A stretch of DNA of 64,000 nt from Cohnella mopanensis (lineage in GTDB: Bacteria; Bacillota; Bacilli; Paenibacillales; Paenibacillaceae): positions 446,377 to 510,376 of the forward strand of contig NZ_JAKRWM010000006.1 of assembly GCF_022352055.1 (NCBI RefSeq). The letters run 5' to 3'. This document shows, one piece after another, positions 9,024 through 17,859 of this stretch. Each line of letters begins with the position of its first letter. Position 1 is the first letter of the stretch. The notes under the pieces are model-generated. The model did not search any database. It saw nothing but the letters and a program-made list of their open reading frames with translations, and was not told the DNA's origin. The position numbers were made by a program, and so were the translations under genes.

Positions 9024-9866
9024 CTACCCCTTCACCGCACCGTTCGTCAGACCGCTGACGATATAACGCTGCACAAATATAAATAGTAAAGCAACCGGCA
9101 GCATGCTCACCGTACCGAAAGCCATTGTGTTGTTCCATGACGTGCTCTGGAAGCCGAGAAAATTATATATTCCCGCAGTAATTGGCCGTAACTCTTCATT
9201 CCCAATGAAGGTCATGCCATAGATTAAATCTCCCCAAGCGAACAAGAACGAGAAAACCATTGCAACCACGACGCCAGGAACGGCAATCGGTAGCATAATG
9301 CGCGTGAATGTCGTAAACGTGTTGCAGCCATCGATTTTGGCCGACTCTTCCAGCTCCTTCGGCAACGTTGCAAAATACGTTCTAAGAATAATGACCGAAA
9401 AAGGGATGCCAGCTGTAGCATTGGCTAATATCGTACTCCAATAGCTAGCTCCGATCAGTCCAATTTGCTTAAACAAGATGAATAACGGCGTCAGCAGTAA
9501 GGATGCTGGCAGCATCTGCGTGACAAGAAATATAAGGATGAAGCTATGCCTGCCAGGAAAGCGAAAGCGAGCCACGCCATAGGCCGCCGGAATTGCTAAT
9601 AGTGTGGATACGAGCAACGCTCCAACTGCGATGGCAAGACTGTTTCGGAAACCATTCACAATATCGAAGGAAGAGCCCGTTAACTGCTCCGTATAGGACT
9701 TGAATTGCCACACCTGAGGAAACCAGGTTTGCGGTGACCGGAAGATCTCAGCCTCCGTCTTGAATGAAGTGACGACAAGCCAATATAGCGGGAACAAAAA
9801 GATAACGACAATGATGATGCTGACCAGCGGGAGTAACCAACGAGACTGTTTAAACATCGTCCTCAT
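9024..9866 (-). CDS. Carbohydrate ABC transporter permease (MalG type)
   Basis: 280 residues with six transmembrane helices and the EAA loop LEESAKIDGCNTFTTFTRI-like motif (EESAKIDG visible at about 188). It ends with a KG tail as in MalG-type permeases. It overlaps the upstream permease by 4 nt and precedes the GH31 gene by 5 nt, so it is the second membrane subunit of the oligosaccharide importer. Confidence 0.92.
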   Translation of the reverse strand: MRTMFKQSRWLLPLVSIIIVVIFLFPLYWLVVTSFKTEAEIFRSPQTWFPQVWQFKSYTEQLTGSSFDIVNGFRNSLAIAVGALLVSTLLAIPAAYGVARFRFPGRHSFILIFLVTQMLPASLLLTPLFILFKQIGLIGASYWSTILANATAGIPFSVIILRTYFATLPKELEESAKIDGCNTFTTFTRIMLPIAVPGVVVAMVFSFLFAWGDLIYGMTFIGNEELRPITAGIYNFLGFQSTSWNNTMAFGTVSMLPVALLFIFVQRYIVSGLTNGAVKG

Positions 9867-10747
9867 AATTGTTCCTCCTTCTTCAGGAGTCTCAAATAAA
9901 TGACACCGATGATCAACAGCAGGACGAACATCACGTTAGAGATGGCTGCGCCTTGGCTGTATTGAAATTGATCAAAGGAAAGCTTGTACGCGTACGTGGA
10001 CATCATCTGTGTGGCATTGACTGGACCGCCGTTCGTGATGATAAGAACCAAATCAAATACTTTGAACGTATAGATAAAGCCCAGCACTAGCAGAGACATG
10101 ATAGCCGGCTTCAGCAGCGGAAGCGTAATCTTGAAAAACCGTTTCACAGCCGTTGCCCCGTCGATAGCCGCACTTTCGTAGACATCCTTAGGAATGGTGG
10201 TGAGACCCGCTGTTAGTAGCATCATATTGAATGGAATGCCGATCCAGGTATTCGCCAGAATGATCGTAAACATCGCTGTCCCTGAGTTAACAAGCCACTC
10301 AATCGGGCTGCTGATAAGATGAAGCTTCAAGAGTAAGTCGTTGATAATCCCGCCTGAGCTAAACATAAACTTGAACATCATAGCTGTTATCGTGGCGGGC
10401 AATAACCAACTGATCATGACAAGACCTCGAAGTCGTTGTGCAGTTCGGAATTGCAGATTAAAGAGCATCGCGAACGCAAGTCCAATGATAAACTGTAGAA
10501 CCAAGCATGAGATTGTGAAAATAAGCGTATTCTTCAGCACTTTTTGCAGGGTGCCTTCTTTGAATAATTCAATGTAATTATCAAGTCCGACAAAAGATTG
10601 GTGCCCCTTAGTGAGATTCATAACGTTGACATCGAAAAGACTTAGCCGGATGTTATCGATAATGGGATATCCGACAAAAAAAATCATATAGAGAAGTGCC
10701 GGCAGCACGAATAAATAACCGGCGATGCGCCCTTTGGCATTGGTCAT
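9863..10747 (-). CDS. Carbohydrate ABC transporter permease (MalF type)
   Basis: About 294 residues, six transmembrane helices, EAA loop YESAAIDGATAVKRFFKITLP near residue 195. Start chosen at ATG 10747 (MTNAKG) with AAAGGG upstream; an alternative start lies at 10765. Partner of the MalG-type permease that follows. As usual for these importers no ATPase gene is present; a shared MsmX-like ATPase elsewhere in the genome is probably used (inference). Confidence 0.9.
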   Translation of the reverse strand: MTNAKGRIAGYLFVLPALLYMIFFVGYPIIDNIRLSLFDVNVMNLTKGHQSFVGLDNYIELFKEGTLQKVLKNTLIFTISCLVLQFIIGLAFAMLFNLQFRTAQRLRGLVMISWLLPATITAMMFKFMFSSGGIINDLLLKLHLISSPIEWLVNSGTAMFTIILANTWIGIPFNMMLLTAGLTTIPKDVYESAAIDGATAVKRFFKITLPLLKPAIMSLLVLGFIYTFKVFDLVLIITNGGPVNATQMMSTYAYKLSFDQFQYSQGAAISNVMFVLLLIIGVIYLRLLKKEEQL

Positions 10748-10766
10748 AGTTGTGCACCCTTTCAAA

Positions 10767-10806
10767 AAAAGTGGAGCACCGGATCGCTCCGGAGCACCCC
10801 ACTTTT
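10767..10806 (-). terminator. Partial terminator between binding-protein and permease genes
   Basis: Long hairpin with arms starting AAAAGTGG (10767) and ending CCACTTTT (10806), followed on the minus strand by a T run. Located between the solute-binding protein and the permeases. Such hairpins let the binding protein be made in excess. Confidence 0.7.
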
Positions 10807-10813
10807 CTTCATT

Positions 10814-12079
10814 CTACTTATTGCCTAGTATTTTATCGATTTTCGCCTGTGCTTCAGTGGCAGCTTGTTCAGGTGTGGTGGTAAGCGTTAACGATTTGCT
10901 AAGAGCTTCGGAAATGGCGTTCGAGATCGTAGGCCATTGCGGATGTGGGCCCCGCGGCTGAGCGTTCTCCATGTTTTCTGCGAACACCTTCAACTGCGGA
11001 TTTTGTGACCAATACGGATCGCTTGCAACGTCTCTTCTCGCCGGGAAGTAACCGAAATCTTGCGAGAATTTTTTACTGACTTCAGGAGTTGCAACGTATT
11101 TAATGAATTGAACCGCTTCATCTACGTTAGCACCATTCATTACGCCCAAGTTTTCTCCACCTAATACGGAAGCAAACTTGCTATCCTTCGGTACGAAAGC
11201 GATACCGAATTTCAAATCAGGAGCTGTTTTTGTCAGATCCGGAATTTGCCAAGGTCCGTTTACCATCATTGCAAGATTGCCCGAAGCAAATTGCTTCATC
11301 ACGTCGGATTGCGTCCAGTTAATGACCTCTTTGCTCATGGAGCCGTCTTTGATCAAGTCAGCCAGCATGCTGAATGCTCTTGTTCCATCCGGTGCGATAT
11401 GATCAAAGGTTGCGCCCGTGGATAACAACCAAGGAAGGAATTGGAACGTTCCCTCTTCGTTCTGCGGAGCGGAAATACCGAGTCCCTTCACGTTCCCTTT
11501 CGTAAGTGCTTTTGCTGCCACGCGAAGCTCATCCCAAGTTTGCGGAGGCTTAACGTTGGCATCTGCCAGCATTTTTTCGTTATAGTACAAGGCTAAATTA
11601 TTGCTTCCGAGTGGAATACCATACTGCTTGCCCTCGTAGGATGCCGACTTCCAAGGCCCTTCGAAGTATTGGTCCTTATCTGGCCAATCCGCCAGCTTGT
11701 CTGTAATATCGGCGAACAATCCCATTGCCGTATACGCCGCATGATCCGGGTTATCGATGATGACGATATCTGGGAGGTCAGACGCTGCCAGACCTACAGA
11801 AAGGCGTTTCTTGAAATCCGCGAACGGGATGTAGACAGGCTTGACTTCGATGTTCGGATTTTTCTGCGTAAAGCCATCTGTTAGTGACTTGATAATGTCG
11901 AATTGGGATTTACCTTCAAAATAAAACCATAACGTCAATTTCTTCTTGCTGTCAGTTGGAGCGGTTGCGCTTTCATTTGACTTTTCTGTTGGCTCTGCTG
12001 CTTTATCCGAACCGCAGCCTGTAAGCGCTAATGTCAATATAAGCATCAACGACATTAGCAATAAACTTGCTCTTTTCAT
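10814..12079 (-). CDS. Extracellular sugar-binding lipoprotein
   Basis: 421 residues. Signal peptide with lipobox LTGCGSDK (Cys about residue 22), then a family 1 extracellular solute-binding fold typical of maltose- and xylo-oligosaccharide-binding proteins, with LYYNEKMLADANVKPPQTWDEL near residue 165 (key residues YNEKM, PPQTWDEL). It captures the oligosaccharide and delivers it to the two permeases downstream. A CRE-like site lies 48-61 nt upstream. Confidence 0.92.
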   Translation of the reverse strand: MKRASLLLMSLMLILTLALTGCGSDKAAEPTEKSNESATAPTDSKKKLTLWFYFEGKSQFDIIKSLTDGFTQKNPNIEVKPVYIPFADFKKRLSVGLAASDLPDIVIIDNPDHAAYTAMGLFADITDKLADWPDKDQYFEGPWKSASYEGKQYGIPLGSNNLALYYNEKMLADANVKPPQTWDELRVAAKALTKGNVKGLGISAPQNEEGTFQFLPWLLSTGATFDHIAPDGTRAFSMLADLIKDGSMSKEVINWTQSDVMKQFASGNLAMMVNGPWQIPDLTKTAPDLKFGIAFVPKDSKFASVLGGENLGVMNGANVDEAVQFIKYVATPEVSKKFSQDFGYFPARRDVASDPYWSQNPQLKVFAENMENAQPRGPHPQWPTISNAISEALSKSLTLTTTPEQAATEAQAKIDKILGNK

Positions 12080-12126
12080 GTTTCTCCCCCTAATGGCGTA
12101 TTGTCTACACCTTTAGATTAAAGCAA

Positions 12127-12140
12127 TGTAAGCGTTCTTA
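12127..12140. promoter_or_regulatory. CRE-like catabolite control site
   Basis: TGTAAGCGTTCTTA differs from the CcpA operator consensus (WTGNAARCGNWWWCA) at one key position. It lies just upstream of the sugar-binding lipoprotein gene, where catabolite repression of a sugar operon is expected. Confidence 0.45.
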
Positions 12141-12193
12141 TAATTCTAATTATCTAAAAAAGGTGGACGATATTAAGCACAAATTAAGCGTTA

Positions 12194-13741
12194 TCATAGC
12201 TCATGATTCATTTTGTGATAACTTGCAGGCGACAGTCCGGTTACTTCCTTGAACACCCGCGAGAAATACTTCGAATCGGAGTACCCTACGATAGCGGAAA
12301 TTTCGAATATTTTTAGCTCGGTTGTTAGCATTAAGGTTTTGGCATGCTTGATCCGAACATTCTTGATATACGTGGAGAAGTTACTCTTCACTTCTTTGGT
12401 GAACAAGGCACTGAGATATTCCGGGGTAATCTGTAAGGAGGATGCAATTTCATCCAATGTGATCCCTTCCTTGTAGAGCTCGTGGATAAGCTTAAGCGCT
12501 TTCTGCACGATGAAGCTGTACGGTGGGGATTGAACCGCTTGGCTGATTTCCGTCATTTCTTTTACAACCCGCTGGATTGAAGCATTCAGTTCCGTGCGCG
12601 TTTGGGATGCCAAGATAGGCTGAAGCCATGCTTTCTGAAAATGGAACGCCCATGTATCGCCGAACGTTTCGCCGACACTCCGCAATGCTGCAGTTACCAG
12701 CCGCACTGAACCGTCGATGATATGCTGCGGATCATAGCGACGTTCATAGCAAAATTGCAGCCATTCTTGAAAATAACGCTCAAGAGGCTCCCATTTCTGC
12801 TCCGCTATCGCCAGCTTGACTTTATTCTCCAGCGCATGCGGGAAAATGAACGGCTCGATGCTGATTATACCAATGTCAGACTCTCTCATAACCGTACGAG
12901 TTTCATCCAACGCAATGAACCATTTTCGAGTGGAGTTCAATAGATTGAACTTATCTTTAAGCATGTGCAATCCTGCGAGGAGTACGGTGCTAATCCCTGC
13001 ATAGGGTGCTATAGAGTGGATCGTTGACTTCAGATCCTGTTGGATAAACATAGCGAGATCTATGCCCGTCATGCTGGGCTGAAGCAATGCAACGAGCGAG
13101 GATTCTTGCGGGACGACAAATACCGAATAGCGGCAAGTCTGTTGGAACTGCTGCTCTAATCTAGCTTTAATCTGTACGGCGACATCAGGCTGAGCTTGAC
13201 CAATATAGATGCAAACCATGTGATAAGCTTCATCTGTTGTGAAGAAGGCCGCTTGCTCCGCAAGCGGCGCCAGTAAAGCCAGATCAAGCTGCTCCTGTAT
13301 GACGGACTGCTGCAGGTAATGCTCCAATCGCGCGGCAGCATGTCCCCGTGGAATGCCTGCAACCTGCTGAAGCATCAGCTCCTGCTGTGCTTTAACTAGC
13401 GTATCCTTCAAATCTTGAGCAGTAATCGGCTTCTCAAGAAACTCTAAGACGCCCAATCCTAGTGCTTTTTTCGCGTATTCATATTGTGAGTAGCCGGTTA
13501 GTATGACCGTTTGGTGACGGTGCCCGTTGCGCTTCAGAGATTCAAGCATCTCAATTCCGCTGAATTGCGGCATTCTAATATCGGTGATGACGAGGTCCGG
13601 CTTCATTTGCTCAATCAGCGCCAGTCCAACCTCCCCATTATCTGCATCGCCCACTATTTCATAGGGCTCGCCTAGCTTGTTAATTAAATTAATAAGGCCA
13701 TATCGGGTATTATCCTCGTCTTCAATGACTACGATTTTCAT
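12194..13741 (-). CDS. YesN-type response regulator (REC plus AraC)
   Basis: 515 residues. N-terminal receiver with phospho-acceptor Asp in DLVITDIRMP, a central YesN-type region, and a C-terminal AraC helix-turn-helix pair (ISAIVGYSDSKYFSRVFKEV ending in TGLSPASYHK). It overlaps the YesM-type kinase gene by 4 nt, a classical pair. It probably activates the adjacent sugar import operon in response to extracellular oligosaccharide. Confidence 0.92.
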   Translation of the reverse strand: MKIVVIEDEDNTRYGLINLINKLGEPYEIVGDADNGEVGLALIEQMKPDLVITDIRMPQFSGIEMLESLKRNGHRHQTVILTGYSQYEYAKKALGLGVLEFLEKPITAQDLKDTLVKAQQELMLQQVAGIPRGHAAARLEHYLQQSVIQEQLDLALLAPLAEQAAFFTTDEAYHMVCIYIGQAQPDVAVQIKARLEQQFQQTCRYSVFVVPQESSLVALLQPSMTGIDLAMFIQQDLKSTIHSIAPYAGISTVLLAGLHMLKDKFNLLNSTRKWFIALDETRTVMRESDIGIISIEPFIFPHALENKVKLAIAEQKWEPLERYFQEWLQFCYERRYDPQHIIDGSVRLVTAALRSVGETFGDTWAFHFQKAWLQPILASQTRTELNASIQRVVKEMTEISQAVQSPPYSFIVQKALKLIHELYKEGITLDEIASSLQITPEYLSALFTKEVKSNFSTYIKNVRIKHAKTLMLTTELKIFEISAIVGYSDSKYFSRVFKEVTGLSPASYHKMNHEL

Positions 13742-15495
13742 TGCTCATTATCCCCTCTCCGCATGGCGGGCATCGTTATTCTGACTTCCGTGCCTTCCCC
13801 GATATGGCTATGAATTTCACAGGAGGCTTGCTCCCCATAGTACATTCTCAGTCGCTCCATCACATTACGCACACCGATTCCTTGCGAATGAACCGGGCTC
13901 TCGGATAAAACTTCGGCCAGCTTGTCGGCTTCCATACCGGTCCCGTTGTCTCGTATCGTCCATTCAATGGAATGAGCAGCGATTAAATTGATCTCTATTC
14001 GCAGCTCTCCCCCCTTCTTAACGCCAGAGAAGCCATGAATGATAGCGTTCTCAATAAAAGGTTGCAGGATCAGCTTCGGAACTAGATAGTCCATAGCTTG
14101 CTCGTCACACTCAACGGTACTGGAGAAGGAGGAGCGAAACCGATATTGCTGAAGGAAAATATAACGATCCATCCATTCAAGCTCTTCCCTTACAGTGACG
14201 AACTTGTTGCTATCCTTAATACTATATCTCAGAATTTGAGCGAGCCCTTTCAGCATATGGCTGATTTGATGCTCATCCTTCTCAATGGCGAGCCAATTGA
14301 TTGAGTCCAGTGAATTATAGAGAAAATGGGGATTGATTTGCGATTCCAACGCCCTGATTTCGGCCTCTTTCCGCTTCTCGCTTGTTTCCTTGACCTCTAC
14401 CATCAACTCGTTAATTGTATTCATCATTTTGTTAAAGTTAAAAGCAATGGCGGATATTTCATCCTTAGATTGCTCTTCCACATGGACCGTGAGTGCGCCT
14501 TGACTGGCAATTCTCATCGCTTTGACAACCTTCCGGATCGAGCCCGACAATCGGCCGGCAAAATAGAAGATTAATAGTGCCGCGATAAGCAGCGCAGCAA
14601 AACCGACAATCAGGTTTAAACGCTGCATGGCATACATTTCGCTGAACAGCTTCTTTTGATCAATCAGGTTATAGATCGTCCAGCCACTATTGGGATTGCT
14701 GTAAGTGTTGCTAATCGTCGAGCTCGTTTGGATCTCATCGACATGCTTGCCTATGTCGTCCTTCGCTGCCGCAGAAATGATGAGGCCCCGGCCATCAGTC
14801 AGAAAATTTCGGTTATCGATTTGATGCGCTTGTCCCACATCCGGCACATCCAGGTTAATTGCGCGAGCGAGCACAGACTCGTAGACAGTAATAACAACAA
14901 CCCCCATACTGTCCAGACTGATCATATTGTAATCGATTAACTTTCTTGCAAGATGGAAGCCGTATTGTTCCTCCGAATTAATAGAGTCCATTTTCTCAGG
15001 AATCGTCTTAATACTCCCGGTTTGGTTATGTACAGCCGCCTGATAGATGGGATTTGATGTTAAATTGCGCACGTTGGTCCAGAGGTTATCGTAGGGTGAG
15101 CCCGTCTGCTGATCATAGCTGATTAAGGTTCCGTTGTTCGAAAAAATGGCCACGCTGCGAATACCGTTCTTCGCATAGGAGTAAGAAGCCAGTTGATTAA
15201 CCAATTGGCGTTTACTAAGCTCCACGTCGTCCGCAGGATTATTGATTTCACGCAACAGTCGGATGACATCATCGTTCGTAACGATCTGAAATAACAAATC
15301 CTCATAAGCTTGAAGCGAGGTGTCCAAATTTTTGGAGGTTTGAGTCAGATTCGCCTGCACAAGAACGTCTATTTTTCGTTTCATCGCATCGCTAGAGACG
15401 TAGTATGATACCATTTGCACGATGAGTACAGGCAGCAGACTAACGAGCATAAACGAAATGATGAGCTTGTTACGATAACTCAATCGCCCTTTCAT
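13738..15495 (-). CDS. YesM-type sensor histidine kinase
   Basis: 585 residues. TM helix near residues 10-32, extracellular sensor domain, second TM near 295-315, HAMP, then the His_kinase domain with INPHFLYNSLDSINW (phospho-acceptor His) and a C-terminal ATPase with N box ENAIIHGF and GIGVRNVMERL. ATG 15495 follows AAGGGGAGC; an upstream frame to 15558 is rejected. It senses sugar outside the cell and phosphorylates the YesN partner. Bases 15559-15689 hold its promoter region and no gene. Confidence 0.92.
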   Translation of the reverse strand: MKGRLSYRNKLIISFMLVSLLPVLIVQMVSYYVSSDAMKRKIDVLVQANLTQTSKNLDTSLQAYEDLLFQIVTNDDVIRLLREINNPADDVELSKRQLVNQLASYSYAKNGIRSVAIFSNNGTLISYDQQTGSPYDNLWTNVRNLTSNPIYQAAVHNQTGSIKTIPEKMDSINSEEQYGFHLARKLIDYNMISLDSMGVVVITVYESVLARAINLDVPDVGQAHQIDNRNFLTDGRGLIISAAAKDDIGKHVDEIQTSSTISNTYSNPNSGWTIYNLIDQKKLFSEMYAMQRLNLIVGFAALLIAALLIFYFAGRLSGSIRKVVKAMRIASQGALTVHVEEQSKDEISAIAFNFNKMMNTINELMVEVKETSEKRKEAEIRALESQINPHFLYNSLDSINWLAIEKDEHQISHMLKGLAQILRYSIKDSNKFVTVREELEWMDRYIFLQQYRFRSSFSSTVECDEQAMDYLVPKLILQPFIENAIIHGFSGVKKGGELRIEINLIAAHSIEWTIRDNGTGMEADKLAEVLSESPVHSQGIGVRNVMERLRMYYGEQASCEIHSHIGEGTEVRITMPAMRRGDNEQ

Positions 15496-15689
15496 AACGG
15501 AGCAGCTCCCCTTTTCTAGGTTTCTATGATTTGCATGGCTACCCCTATTAATGGACACTACTACTCACATTCCGAGGAAACTAATATTTATAATATAAGG
15601 TTTAACACGGAAATACATCTACAAATCCGACAAATCCTGCAGATGAACAAGAAAGTGGGATCGAGTTTCATTTAATGGGGACTTGTGGG

Positions 15690-15895
15690 GACCCCATTTA
15701 ACGCTCCCTGCGCGAAGAACGAACCCCAATGTCCTCCTTCGGATTCAGGATAATCGACAAACCCTCGCTCCACGCAAAAAAGCCAGCCTCTTGCGGCTGG
15801 CTTTTTTGCGTGGAGACGAACCGTGGCTGAGTAAATCCACAATTCACCGGAGTGTGATGATTCGGATGTTGGGAGGCGCATGATGTATCGAAAGT
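15690..15895. mobile_element. ssrA 3'-end module c (class B core)
   Basis: Contains the shared block GCTCCCTGCGCG with CCCCAATGTCCTCCTTCGGA, then a perfect hairpin with 21-nt arms (15768-15788, 15795-15815), a degenerate ssrA end, and the class B palindrome GACGAACCGTGG (15815-15826), spacer, CCACAATTCACC (15837-15848). The plus-strand frame reads EPWLSKSTIHRSVMIRM and stops at 15883. The TetR gene stops at 15901, immediately beside it. Confidence 0.7.
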
Positions 15896-15900
15896 TACCG

Positions 15901-16473
15901 TTAATGTTCCTTCGAAAGACTGAATCCTCCTACTACAATCAATGCGACCCTCTTAGCGACTTCCTCTTTATTCATAGTGATGTTCCCAGTGGCCCATTGA
16001 ATGGCACCTTCATGGATAGCTTGAGCAAAGATAGACGCATAAATATTCTTCTCATCATCTGTATAGATGTTTTCAAGACTTTCCGACAAGTAGTTCTTCA
16101 ACTCGTTTATCATTTTGTCTTTTAATTGCGGTACGACTAATCCTATATAACTGGTACGGCATTGTATGTTTGGTTCATGATAAAAATCGCAAACCGCTAG
16201 CACTAATTGCTTAATGCTGTCTTGGTCAAATTTCGCCTCGCCCTTAGTACATTTTACTATGGCTTCCGATGCGGAGTCCCCCATAATGTAGTCCAACATT
16301 TCGTATTTATCATTAAAATGTGCATAGAACGTAGACCGATTAACTTGTGCTTCTTTTGTGATATCCTCTATTTTTATTTTTTCGAAATCCTTCTTGGACA
16401 CCAAATGGAAGAAAGAATCGATTAAAGATTGTTTCGTTTGCGTCATTCGTACATTCATTACTTTATTCGCCAT
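15901..16473 (-). CDS. TetR-family regulator
   Basis: About 190 residues. TetR helix-turn-helix: TQTKQSLIDSFFHLVSKKDF followed by ITKEAQVNRSTFYAHFNDKYEML. The C-terminal part resembles the TetR_C_8/DhaS-like group. ATG 16473 (MANKVM) follows AAGGGGGAAG; the frame can be extended to 16530 without a better start. Divergent from the SDR gene, which it may regulate; the 150-nt intergenic region carries both promoters. Confidence 0.85.
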   Translation of the reverse strand: MANKVMNVRMTQTKQSLIDSFFHLVSKKDFEKIKIEDITKEAQVNRSTFYAHFNDKYEMLDYIMGDSASEAIVKCTKGEAKFDQDSIKQLVLAVCDFYHEPNIQCRTSYIGLVVPQLKDKMINELKNYLSESLENIYTDDEKNIYASIFAQAIHEGAIQWATGNITMNKEEVAKRVALIVVGGFSLSKEH

Positions 16474-16625
16474 ATCTTCCCCCTTACCCGACATTTTATC
16501 GGCATTGTCGCTATAGCAACAATCGCGCATTGTTTGTTGGTTGATGCATTTATTTGCAGAGTGTATATTTCTGTTACGGCAACACGTGTTAGTTTAATAT
16601 AACACTCATAAGGGGGTTATGATAG

Positions 16626-17471
16626 TTGAAAACTATACTTGTAACAGGTGGAACAGATGGAATTGGTAAAGGAATCGCAACACACTTTTTAAAAATGGGC
16701 GAGCGTGTTATCGTGGTCGGCAGTTCTAGCACTAAAGGAAATCTTTTTTTACAAGAAGCTAGCCGGTTGGGAGCAGGGGAGAGAGCCGTTTTTCTTCAAG
16801 CAAATTTAAGTCTGGTTAATGAGAACAAGCGCATAGTAGAAGAAGTAAAAAGCCGGTTTGATTCTTTGGATATCATTGTTTTCTGCGCAACCAATCACAA
16901 GACCAATAAAGAATATACGGAAACGCAAGAGGGATTTGAATTGAGCTTCGGGTTATCGTATTTAAGCAGATTTGTTCTTGGCTATGGATTAAAAGAGCTT
17001 TTGGAAAAGGCGGATCAACCTGTTATTCTTAATGTTTGTGCTCCAGGAATGAACGGCACAGTTAACTTAGAGGATGTCCAAAATAAAAATAATTATAACG
17101 GCTCAAAAGCTAAGTATTATGGCAGCCGTTTAAATGATCTGTTAGGCGTTGCTTTTGCTCATAATGATACTGTTGGAAAAATTAAATATATTCTCTTTAA
17201 CCCTTGGGCTGTTCAAACCGCTGGAACTTTTGAAGCAATTGAAAATCCATTTATGAGAAGCATGATGAAGCTAATTTATAAAACCATAGGTAAACCGGTA
17301 GAAGAAGCAATTCTACCTATCATCGAATTACTAGAGAAGCCACCTACCTCCTCTCTATCTGCCTACAAACAGAGAAAAGAAGTAAGTCTTTCGATGAGAA
17401 CTTTTGATAAAGAAAATGCTCTCACACTTTATAACAAAACAGTTCAATTACTGAAAGGAGTCTTACGATAA
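16626..17471 (+). CDS. Short-chain dehydrogenase/reductase
   Basis: 281 residues. Rossmann nucleotide-binding motif TGGTDGIGKG at residues 7-16 and a catalytic-type Tyr/Lys pair in NNYNGSKAKYYGSRL near residue 155. Substrate unknown; SDRs reduce or oxidise carbonyl and hydroxyl groups with NAD(P)H. It uses TTG as start codon with AAGGGGG 11 nt upstream. Divergent from a TetR regulator, a frequent inducible-detoxification layout. Confidence 0.82.
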   Translation: MKTILVTGGTDGIGKGIATHFLKMGERVIVVGSSSTKGNLFLQEASRLGAGERAVFLQANLSLVNENKRIVEEVKSRFDSLDIIVFCATNHKTNKEYTETQEGFELSFGLSYLSRFVLGYGLKELLEKADQPVILNVCAPGMNGTVNLEDVQNKNNYNGSKAKYYGSRLNDLLGVAFAHNDTVGKIKYILFNPWAVQTAGTFEAIENPFMRSMMKLIYKTIGKPVEEAILPIIELLEKPPTSSLSAYKQRKEVSLSMRTFDKENALTLYNKTVQLLKGVLR

Positions 17472-17730
17472 TGAAAACAATTGCAATCCAGAAATTAAGA
17501 AGTTCAATGGAAGCTATGTTGAGAAGGTAATCGTCTATAAGGAGCATGATGAGCTTATTCTGAAGCTAAATGTTGATGAAAAGCAAAATCCACAACCTCA
17601 TGCGGTTGTGGATTTACATGGTGGAGGCGAGGGCAGTATCCAATTCCTCATTGAAATGGCTGACGATGGGTGCTCGACGATGACGTTCTTAGCGGTGGAA
17701 TTGAATTGCGTGCTCAGTCCGCTCCGCTGA
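17455..17730 (+). pseudogene. Recombinase-like C-terminal fragment running through the ssrA core
   Basis: An open frame without a start codon, overlapping the SDR end by 17 nt. Its first part (KKFNGSYVEKVIVYKEHDE, then LILKLNVDEK) resembles the C-terminal strands of large serine recombinases; this is recognition by style only. The frame continues through the terminator hairpin and ssrA core (HGGGEG) and ends with MTFLAVELN. No catalytic domain is present, so at most it is the tail of a lost integrase. It could also be coincidental. Confidence 0.35.
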
Positions 17731-17734
17731 CTGG
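17582..17734. mobile_element. ssrA 3'-end module d (class A core)
   Basis: Terminator hairpin of the CCACAACC type (arms 17586-17597 and 17604-17615), ssrA end TGGTGGAGGCGAGGG from 17619, then the class A tail containing GATGACGTTCTTAG, which recurs at about 23575, 27270 and 27489. Aligns codon by codon with those copies on the plus strand. Confidence 0.7.
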
Positions 17735-17850
17735 GGCGACTCCCCAATTTTATCCACACAAAAACCCGACCTCTTGCGGTCGGGTTTTTCGTAGTGGAGG
17801 CGAACCGTGGCTGTGCAAAACCACAATTCGCCGGAGTGTGATGAAATTAA
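17735..17850. mobile_element. ssrA 3'-end module e (class B core)
   Basis: Terminator hairpin with arms AAAAACCCGACC (17760-17771) and GGTCGGGTTTTT (17778-17789), ssrA end from 17792, and the best-preserved class B palindrome: GGCGAACCGTGG (17799-17810), 10-nt spacer, CCACAATTCGCC (17821-17832). The next gene stops at 17860. Confidence 0.72.
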
Positions 17851-17859
17851 AGTTGTGGC

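Noticed and set aside
17482..17529. Small ORF starting MKTIAIQKL after the SDR gene
   Set aside because: Only about 19 codons and out of frame with the better-supported recombinase-like fragment.
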